From: Dipteris shenzhenensis
Lineage: Eukaryota > Polypodiophyta > Polypodiopsida > Gleicheniales
DNA: 64,000 nucleotides
Assembly: GCA_047967505.1 (NCBI GenBank)
Contig: CM106538.1
Direction: 5' to 3' (one strand)
In this document: in pieces, positions 56,057 through 64,000 of the stretch
Numbering within the stretch: the stretch's first letter is position 1
Layout of the letters: each line of letters starts with the position of its first letter
Notes under the pieces: model-generated
Database searches by the model: none
What the model saw: the letters and a program-made list of their open reading frames with translations, nothing else
Told to the model about the DNA's origin: nothing
Position numbers and translations under genes: made by a program

Positions 56057-59000
56057 CTAGGTAGACTGACTAGGTAGACTCTTCGTCAGCATATCTACAG
56101 GGTTATCATCTGTATGAACCTTGACAAGCTCTATGCGCTTGTCCTCAAGTACCTCCCTGATGAAATGGTACCTGACCTCAATGTGTTTGGTCTTTGCATG
56201 AAAGACTGGATTCCGTGCTAGTTGAATAGCACTCATGGAATCACTATGCAATGTCGGTACACCTGTATGAATCCCCAAATCTCCCACTAGCCGATCAAGC
56301 CATATAGCCTCCTTGCAACCCTCTGTGGCTGCAAAACATACTCAGCCTCTATGGTAGACAAAGCAACGTACTTCTATGCGCAAGACATCCACGACACTGC
56401 ACCACCTGTAAAGGTGAACACATAACCAGAAGTGGATCTCCTACTATCCACATGCCCTGCATAGTCTGAATCTGTGTACCCAAGTACACGCATGACTCCT
56501 TTACCAAAGCAAATGCACATCTCCTTGGTACCCTTCATGTACCTCATGATGCACTTAACTGCCTCTTTCTTGGATTAGCCATATACCGGCTAACAACTCC
56601 CACTGCAAATGCAATGTCTGGTCTAGTAGCTATCATAGCATACATAAGACTCCCAACTGCTGATGCATAAGGAACCTTGGCCATCATGGCCCTCTCCTCT
56701 TCTGATTTGGGACTATCTGTATGACTCAGTTTCACATATGGAGGCAATGGAGTACTCACTGCCTTCCCCCCCTCCATATTGAAACGCTGCAATACTTTTG
56801 TAACATACTCTTTTTGTGAAAGCCAAAGGAGTTTCCTACTCCGATCACGCATGATGCACATACCAAGAATATGACCTGCAAGTCCCAAATCCTTCATATC
56901 AAAGGCCTCATGCAACTTGGCCTTTAATGCATCTAGCTCATAAGTATTCTTGCTAGCCAATAGCATATCATCCACATATAGTGCCAGGATTATCAGGCTA
57001 CTATCCTTAGCCCTTTTAGTGTAGAGGCAATGATCAATTTCACTCCTTCTAAAACCCTGGGACCGAATGAAAGCATCAAACTTCTGATACCATTCTCTAG
57101 GTGCTTGCTTAAGACTATAGAGACTCTTCTTTAGCTTGCAAACTAAATGCTCTTTGCCCTTTTCTTCAAAGCCTTCCAGCTGCACCACGTAAATTTCCTC
57201 ATGCAAATCCCCATGCAAGAAAGCTATCTTGACATCCATCTACATAAGCTCCATATCCTCTGATGCCACTAGTCCAAGCATGCATCTAAGTGTGGTCATC
57301 TTCACAACCGGAGAGAATATCTCATCAAAGTCCACACTCTTCTCTTGCTTGAACCCTTTAGCAACCAAACGGGCCTTGTACCTAGGCACATCATCACCTG
57401 TGACCTTCATTTTGTAGGCCCATTTACATGGCAATGCTTTCTTTCCATGTGGCAAAGAAACCAAGTCCCATGTCTTATTCTTCATAAGTGAACTCATCTC
57501 TGATTGCATAGCATACTCCCACTTGCGTTGATCCTCACGCATCATAGCCTCTTTGTAGCAAGAAGGCTCCCCGCAATCAGTAAGCATCACATAGTCTACC
57601 CCTGGAACAAACCTATCAGGTGGCCTAGACACTCTAGATGATCTTCTCAAGGGCATTTCAGCTTGCTGTCCCACCTGCATATCAGCCACATTTGGCTCAT
57701 CATTTCCACCAATAGATGATCCATCATCTACCCTTGATTGTATACCTGTGGGAGTACTTGGTGGTACCATTTCTTGCACATTTGGTGCATGGACAGCTTG
57801 CTGCCTATCAACATATGCAGGTGGATTCACATCCTGGAAAGTGATTCTCCTCATTTCCACATCCCTCATGGGTGCCTTATGCATCTTCTTCTCATTGAAG
57901 ACCACATCATGGCTGCGTATGATCTTCTTTGCTTCTGGATCCCAGAGACGATAGCCCATCTCTCCACTTTCACCATAACCCAGAAAGATGCATTTCCTAG
58001 ACTTAGGATCTAGCTTCTTTCGAAGCTCTTTTGGCACATGTGCATATGCCTCACACCCAAATATACGCAAATGAGAGTAAGAGGGCTTCTTGCCACTCCA
58101 TGCCTCTTCAGGAATACCACTATCCAAACTCTTACTAGGTGATCTATTGATCACATGCACTGCAGTCTTCATTGCCTCAGCCCAAAAACCACCAGAAAGA
58201 CTTGCGTTGGAAAGCATGCATTGCAACCTTTCTTGAATGGTACGGTTCATCTTTTCTGCAACTAGATTTTGCTCTGGAGTACGAGGGGATGTAAGCTCCC
58301 TCTTAATCGCACGAGTATCACAGAAATGCTGAAAGTCATGAGAGAGATACTCTCCACCATTGTCAGTCCGTAGGCATTTAAGCATTCTACCTGACTGATT
58401 CTCAACCAAGGCCAACCATTTCTGAAATACCTGGAACACATCACTCTTCCGAGCTATAGCATAAGCCCACACTTTCCTAGTTGCATCATCAATGAATGTC
58501 ACATAATATTCAGTCCCGCCTAATGACCGTGTAGGCATGGGACCACATACGTCTGAATGCACCAAATCAAGCATTTCAAACTCTTTCTTTCCCCTTCTTT
58601 TATGGGCTGATTTAGTCTGCTTCCCATAGAGACAGTGCTCACAAAATTCAAAATCAGAGAAACTCAAATGCGGTACATAACCCAAACGGCATAAGAGTTT
58701 CATTCCATTCTGGCTCATGTGCCCCAACCTGCAATGCCATAAAGAAGTGCTTGGCTGCTCGGTTATTGCAACAACATGATCAAATACCCCTGATACATGT
58801 AAGGGATACAAAGTCCCACACTTGGCACCCCTAGCCAAAAGCATAGAGCCCTTTTGAATTTTCCAACTTTGAAAGCCAAAAGTGGTGTGAAAACCAGCAT
58901 CATCTAGCTGACCCACTGAAATAAGACTCTTGGTCAGCTTAGGCACATGTCTCACATGTTTCAAAACAAATGCAGACCCATTTGCAAAAGAAAACTTTAT

Positions 59001-60107
59001 GTCACCTGCTCCCACTATGTCACATGCATAGTCATTTCCAAGATGCACACAACCTATCTTTCCACTGTCATAAGTGGAGAACCATTCCCTATGGGGAGTA
59101 ACATGGAATGAAGCACCAGAATCCAAAATCCAATCTTGGGAATATGCATCATCTGAAGTGGTAAGCAACTCTGCAGATAAACTAGACATGAAGAGAACAT
59201 CATTGTCACTATCACGTGTGACTGCATTGATCTCCTCGATCTTTACTTTTCCTTTGTCCTCCCTTGGACTCTCTTCCTTTTGATTTGCACCCCAATTTGC
59301 ATTCTTTTTCTTATCCTTTTGCTCTCTTTTCAGCTTGTAGCAATCCTTTTTCATATGGCCCTTCTTGCCACAATGGTAACACTCAATGTTCCGTGCCCTG
59401 GATTTGCTACATGACTTCACTCTTTCTTGGGACTTCCCCCTGAATTGTGATCTGCCCCTTTGCACATTTAAGGCTGCATCCTGCTTGTTGCCATCCATAG
59501 ACTTCCGTCTAATCTCCTCGGCCAACAAGCTACCCACAACATCATCAAATTTCAGTACTCCACCAGGTGCAGAGTTACTGACAGCTGTACGGAAGGTATC
59601 CCATGAGGATGGCAATGAACATAAGAGAAATATTGCCTTAGTCTCCGCATCAAAATTCATCTTTTGAGCCTGAAGTTGGCTGAAAATAATATTGAATTCA
59701 TTCAAGTGAGAAGCAATGGAGACCCCTTCCTTCATCTACAGCTCAAACAACGTCTTCATGAGGTAAACTTTATTAGAGGCAGTTTCCTTCTCATAAGTGG
59801 CACACACTTTCTTCCACAAATCTTCCGTAGTCTGCTCATTTACTACTGTGAAATAAACTGACTCTGCAAGATGAAGTCTAATAGTAGACTTTGCTAATGC
59901 ATCCAACTCATTCCAATCATCCTCAGACATATCCACAGGCTTAGCTTCAATACCTGCCAAGGGTTTAATCTGCTTCTTTTGAATAAGCACATCCCTTATC
60001 TGCTCTTTCCACAAAGAAAAGTTTGTCCCATCAAACTTTTTAATGCTGAAAAACTCCTTTTCAGACGTGGAAGAGGATGCCATGATGCAAATAAAGCAAA
60101 ATCCCAA
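56057..60107 (-). pseudogene. Copia gag-pol polyprotein, broken
   Basis: Gag starts MASSSTSEKEFFSIKKFDGT (from about 60083) and runs to an in-frame TAG at 59736. The same frame continues for 831 residues (59735-57240): CCHC knuckle CYHCGKKGHMKKDC (residues 119-132 of this stretch), protease DSGAS (205-209), integrase HHCC (H334, H339, C365, C368) and DDE residues D395, D458, E494, then the RT start. A second TAG at 57240 is followed in the same frame by MDVKIAFLHG and the RT catalytic YVDD (about 56970). Near 56565 a 10-bp deletion, relative to 3985-4005, shifts the frame. RNase H then has another TAG near 56379 and a 2-bp insertion near 56340. The C-terminus (56287-56057) is open and ends MLTKSLPSQ. 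Confidence 0.9.
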
Positions 60108-60367
60108 ATGCTAGTGCCTGCAAGAGAGAATCACACCAAATACTAGGTGCACCCAAATGTGTATGCCACAATAGAGTGAAATATCACCAAAATTCAAAGC
60201 TCAAAGCATCAAAAGATGCATCTGACTCATGTGCATATACTATGCATCCATATGAGCAAATCTGACCCAAAAGAAAATGCCAATAAGTGCCAAATGACTC
60301 AAGCATAAACACTGTCCACTAGCATATGCATCATCAATATCTCATCCAAGAGAGCATAGCACTATCA

Positions 60368-60471
60368 GTGCGGGTGCAGAACCACCCTAATCTTCTTTTT
60401 CATTTATTTATATATGTGTTTGAGTATTGTACATGACTGGGGTGAAGGCACAGTGACCTTTAACCCCCACA
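60368..60471 (-). repeat. Right (5') LTR of the Copia element
   Basis: The copy of 55857-55960 on the gag side. Between it and the gag start at 60083 lie ~280 bp of AT-rich leader. Confidence 0.8.
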
Positions 60472-60669
60472 GAGAGCACACCGCAAATGACTAACTATAC
60501 ACTAGATTTAGTTGAAAAAATAAAATATATACAAACCCATTTAGGGTTAGGGTTTGGGGATCTAACACTTTCCTTTATAGCACTCTATACGGTTAGTGCT
60601 ATGCACATATGATCACATGATGGTGCTATGCACACGTGATTACATGATGTTGAGCGTGAACTCTCAACA
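60472..60669 (-). mobile_element. Partial 3' LTR of a second gag-only Copia derivative
   Basis: It ends GAACTCTCAACA and is followed by CCTTCCCTCAACATC, so the minus strand shows a purine-rich tract then TGTTGAGAGTT, the same LTR start as the element at 7595-7890. Its other end was not found; the large Copia element lies immediately to the left and may have inserted here. A TTTAGGGTTAGGGTTTGGGG stretch (60540-60560) resembles plant telomere repeats. Confidence 0.45.
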
Positions 60670-60764
60670 CCTTCCCTCAACATCAACATCATGATGTAGG
60701 CCTTCCCTCAATATTATGATTCTGGGGAATCAAAGGACTGAGCATTACATTCCATCACACCCCT

Positions 60765-61786
60765 TTATCCCTTGATTACTGCTGGATTGACCGCCTTGAT
60801 CGTACTACTTCTTGTGGTGACAATCTCTTTCATAGTATCCAAACTTGTGACAGTAGTTGCACTGAATGTTTGACATGTTCGTGGAAGCATTCCCTCGTCC
60901 TTCAAATCTTCCTTGATTGGAATGATTTCCTCTTTGTTGATTCTGATACTGCTGAGGATGATGCTGATGCTGATGTTGATGCGAACTTTGATTTGGTTGC
61001 TGATGATGACCACTTCGCTGGGTATGATCTTCCTTTGTCTCTACCTCTGCTTCTATCTGAAGCTGTGAATGCTTGATCATTAGAATGAACTTTTTGTGCT
61101 TGAATTGCCTGAGTTCTGAGTTCTTAACTAAGTAGGACTGTCACTGAAGTTCTTCCAGTGTCAGAATTTGCCATTGGATGGCAATACTCTAGACTAGATT
61201 CTCGTATCCCTCTCCTAGTCCATTTAGAATGACTTGAACCATTTCTACGGGATCCATAGTTTCTCCTGCTGTGGTGCAAGTTGATTGTTGTAGTCTTTTA
61301 TCTGGAGTACATAAGCATGACTAGTTTTGATGCTGTTGCAAAAACTCTGGTTGATTTGGTTTCTCACGGTGAGAATCCTAGATGTGTTCTTGGACTTGTA
61401 GAGAGCTGCAAACATATCCCATGCTTCTTTCGATGTCTTGATTGTGTTGAGCTATCCTAGATGACATCTTGCACATTCTGCTTGATCAGATGATAGGCAT
61501 ACTTGTCTTTCTTATCCCATTCTGCCTGAGCTCGAGTAATGGCAAGATCTGCTACAGGTGCGGAAATTATTTGTGTAGCTATAGATCCCGTTGCTAGTGT
61601 TGTGACAACAGGTGGAGTAGAGCTATTGGTGGCAGGATCATCCAATGGTCTAGGTGTAGATCCATCTACATACTCCCACTTGTCCTGAAGTACAAGAATG
61701 GTCTCCGTTCGGTATTTCCATGTACCATAATTGGAGTTGTCTAACTTAGCAGATGCCTCCAGATTGAGGTTGCTAGTTATAGACAT
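60765..61786 (-). pseudogene. Copia gag pseudogene of the gag-only derivative
   Basis: It starts MSITSNLNLEASAKLDNSNY then GTWKYRTETILVLQDKWEYV, with a Thr/Pro-rich insert and AEWDKKDKYAYHLIKQNVQD to a stop at 61457. It continues out of frame with KTSKEAWDMFAALYKSKNTS and RILTVRNQIN, then a Gln/His-rich stretch and the knuckle CNYCHKFGYYERDC (about 60810-60850). The His of the usual CX2CX4HX4C pattern is Tyr here. Only ~100 bp separate the knuckle region from the polypurine tract and LTR, so pol is missing. Confidence 0.75.
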
Positions 61787-62561
61787 GGTGTAAGAAATGT
61801 ACTTAAAAGTGTTGTGAAAACTTTGTATGAATCAACTACAAATACACTGACTCTGCCAAGTGAAATCTCTAAACCATCAATGAAGATAGAACTGCAATAT
61901 ATAAAATCTGATCTGTGTTACAAGGCTTGTGGCAAATGATGCCGGGAATAGCCAAGAGGCTTTACAAGGCTGAAATGATGTGCATAATGCCGTGAGACAG
62001 CCGAATAGGCTTTACAATGGTGGCATGTGTGTGTGAAATCAAGTGCTATCTGCCCACTGAAACACTATGCAATTCCTCTGTACTCTCTGAAGTCTGCACT
62101 GAACTGATGAACATAAGGTTTCAGGTAATGTAATGATGTGAAACCGTATGTGAGCGTATGGATTGACTCCAAGTGGGTACTAGTCGAGAATTTTGGGCAT
62201 GGCTTAGATTGGCGACTTGGGGAAATTCAAAGCGTCCATCCCCTCTATGGCAATCTAGTCTACTTTGATCTAGATCTATACCAACCGTCGATCGATGAAA
62301 GAACAACAAATAATTCCTTTTCTTTTGTGCTTTTTAAGTGTTGACTCAGATGTGTCGATGTAGAGGCAAATGTGCATAAAGGAAGTGGTTTTGTCGGCGA
62401 GGCTCAAATGTGAGTGTAACTTGTTTCGAAATGTGCGCGTGATATGACGAAGCGTAGAGCACAAAAAAATGAGCGACTTTCCTTTTGGAGCGCCCTCAAA
62501 TTCTTCCTAGATCAAGAGATACGACTTGATCTAGGTGGAGGGGCAAAAGGAGTGCAAATGG

Positions 62562-62840
62562 TGCTCAATGATGATGTGTCACTGTGGTGCTCAATGATGA
62601 TGTGTCACTATGGGTCACATGCAGTGATGATGTGGCACTATGCCTAGCAAGAGGTGTGCCAGTGGAGCCCTATGCTGAGGTGGTTGGAGTGGTCACATGC
62701 AATGACTGTGGAGCACTGTGTGTGCCTATAGAGGTCCAGTGTGCCATGTGGCATTGATGATGTGGACTACTGACGTGGACTGTTGACATGGCTATTGATG
62801 TGGATTACTGACATGGCTACTGAGGTGGCCTATGTTGACC
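62562..62840. repeat. Short tandem repeats rich in GATGTGG
   Basis: GTGCTCAATGATGATGTGTC is duplicated head to tail (about 62560 and 62587). TGATGTGGACTACTGACGTGG-like units recur four times at 62757-62835. They have no coding content. Confidence 0.75.
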
Positions 62841-64000
62841 AAGCCTGCTAACCTAGGGTCAAACTGACCTCACCTTGGTATCATCCTATCTACCACGTGT
62901 CAAGTGACTGACCACTAGTGGCTAACCAAACCTAGGGCTGCTGACCAACACTATCTGCCACATGTTAGTTTTGTGGCAAAGCTATGGATGGCCTTAGCTT
63001 GCCACGTGTCACTATGTAGGTGACCGAAATCTAAGAAAGATTCCAACAAAATCTTTATAGATTCCGTTGCCACTTGGGTGCTAGCTGAGCCGTTGGTGGT
63101 GTCGTGATGAGCCGTGGTGGAGAGGTTACATGGAGTCTCTCATGGCTGGCACGCTGATCGGTTAGAAAGTTCTGGTGGTTGATGGAGCCCTGGAGCCAAA
63201 AAATGAAGTCACCCATTCGTTGTCTAGAGAGGTCATTGTTTGAAGAGGAGCCGTCGGTGCTAGTTGGTTTGCAAGGCGTAGGTCGTTCTGGATTGCAAGC
63301 TGGACAGAGATGCTTGTTATGCTGTTGGAGAGGCATACGGGTGCCGTTTGCATGGAGTCTTGTAGAGGCTATAGCCCGTGCCTATAGACTGTTGTATTGT
63401 GTGCCTACTACTGATCACTAGTAGGTTATGTTGGCTGTGAAGAGGCTGGAGGCACTAGTGCTAAACTAAGGTCCGTTGGCCTGTTGCAAGGTTGGAGTCG
63501 CATTGTAGGAGTGCTGTTGACCAGAGGCCCATGAGACACTGCTGGTACACAGTCGTCTAGGCTCCTTGAAGAAGAACATCGCTTGGCGGTGCTGTCGATG
63601 TAGAGAAGCCTGCTTGAGAGTTGTAGGACATGTAGTCTTGGAGATGGTGCCTAGGAGGTCATTGCTACCATTTGTTGTGCTGTAGAAGACTGGCTGTTGC
63701 TACGTTGAAGGAGAGCCTTATGGAAGGAGCCGCCTAGCAACTACTACTCGTTGTGAGTAGCTTGTGTGCTATGGTGGATTTGGGAGGCCGCCTTAGCCGG
63801 TTGGCCTTGTTGATGGAGTCGCATGCAATGTTGTTGGCACTGGAGCTGTGTATGGAGTCTCGCTTACCAATAGCTATCGTGGGAGCTCTGGGCATTAGAG
63901 TTGTAGCCTAGACTCTGTTGAAGCCAATTGTAGTTGAAGATTAAGGCTATTGCAGCTTGTGGTTGTGTCACTTGGCTTCTCAAGCCCTTCGTAGCTTCTT
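62841..64000. other. No recognisable gene
   Basis: G-rich on the plus strand with GGAGTC, GAGCCG and TGTTG words, similar in style to 9290-9850. Both may be the leader regions of related retroelements, but no LTR, PBS or domain could be placed. Positions 61787-62560 are equally blank apart from TTACAAGGCT/TTACAATGG near-repeats at 61920-62015. Confidence 0.4.

Larger units (their letters stand above)
55857..60471 (-). mobile_element. Nearly complete TNT1-like Copia retrotransposon with ~100-bp LTRs
   Basis: Direct terminal repeats at about 55857-55960 and 60368-60471 share GTGCAGAACCACCCTAATCT through TAACCCCCACA. On the minus strand the LTR begins TGTGGGGGTT, and a polypurine tract (AAGTGGGAGGT) precedes the 3' LTR. 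The domain order gag, protease, integrase, RT, RNase H is that of Ty1/Copia. A primer-binding site and target duplication could not be recognised. The coding region has two clean in-frame TAG codons, a third TAG, a 10-bp deletion and a 2-bp insertion. It is therefore a recently active but dead copy. The Copia scrap at 3673-4264 belongs to the same family. Confidence 0.88.

Noticed and set aside
60540-60562. Possible interstitial telomere repeat (TTTAGGGTTAGGGTTTGGGG)
   Set aside because: Only about three imperfect units, within an LTR-like stretch; too short to indicate a former chromosome end.

Overview
The window looks like nuclear DNA of a land plant with a large, repeat-rich genome. The evidence is spliced genes with GT..AG introns, a plant NPF (NRT1/PTR) transporter with the canonical four-exon layout, decayed PLS-type PPR sequence, Ty1/Copia and Ty3/Gypsy retrotransposons with plant-type primer-binding sites, LINEs and CACTA-type DNA transposons. 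A fern or other non-flowering plant is plausible from the mix, but the sequence does not prove it. No rRNA, tRNA, CRISPR array or bacterial operon was seen.

Layout. 1-12.7 kb: pyrimidine-rich tandem repeats, two retrotransposon LTRs with PBS, two Copia fragments lying back to back (3.67-4.6 kb), and a gag-only Copia derivative (7.6-8.85 kb). 12.8-15.25 kb: a 5'-truncated LINE with a YADD reverse transcriptase and a TTTC-type tail. 16.13 kb: one well-formed terminal exon that matches the C-terminus of FGGY-family carbohydrate kinases; it may belong to a host gene whose other exons lie to the left. 17.5-23.3 kb: decayed plus-strand Copia gag and integrase pieces, separated by a PPR relict bracketed by two foldback elements. 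26-28.2 kb: diverged subterminal-like repeats followed by a spliced, transposon-like ORF. 30.5 kb: a near-perfect foldback MITE. 31.25-38.3 kb: two copies of a CACTA family with TAGACGCG subterminal repeats. One copy is a short deletion derivative and the other carries a TNP2 transposase; a 39-41 bp degenerate satellite and several large duplications lie between them. 39.98-42.48 kb: the NPF transporter gene, the only apparently intact multi-exon host gene. 43-45 kb: a second LINE fragment and tandem duplications. 46.53-49.86 kb: a young, internally deleted Ty3/Gypsy element with two 725-726 bp LTRs and a perfect 5-bp target duplication. 50.8-52.1 kb: a third CACTA copy in opposite orientation. 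52.3-54.9 kb: a Ty3 RT scrap, an unidentified exon-like ORF and nested repeats. 55.86-60.47 kb: an almost complete TNT1-like Copia element with about 100-bp LTRs and several inactivating lesions. 60.5-61.8 kb: another gag-only Copia derivative. The remainder shows no recognisable gene.

Functionally, the window is mostly a transposon graveyard around one transporter gene and one exon of a probable sugar kinase. Copies of the same family within the window (Copia fragment versus full Copia, three CACTA copies, two LINEs, two LTRs of the Gypsy element) allow direct comparison and support most of the calls.
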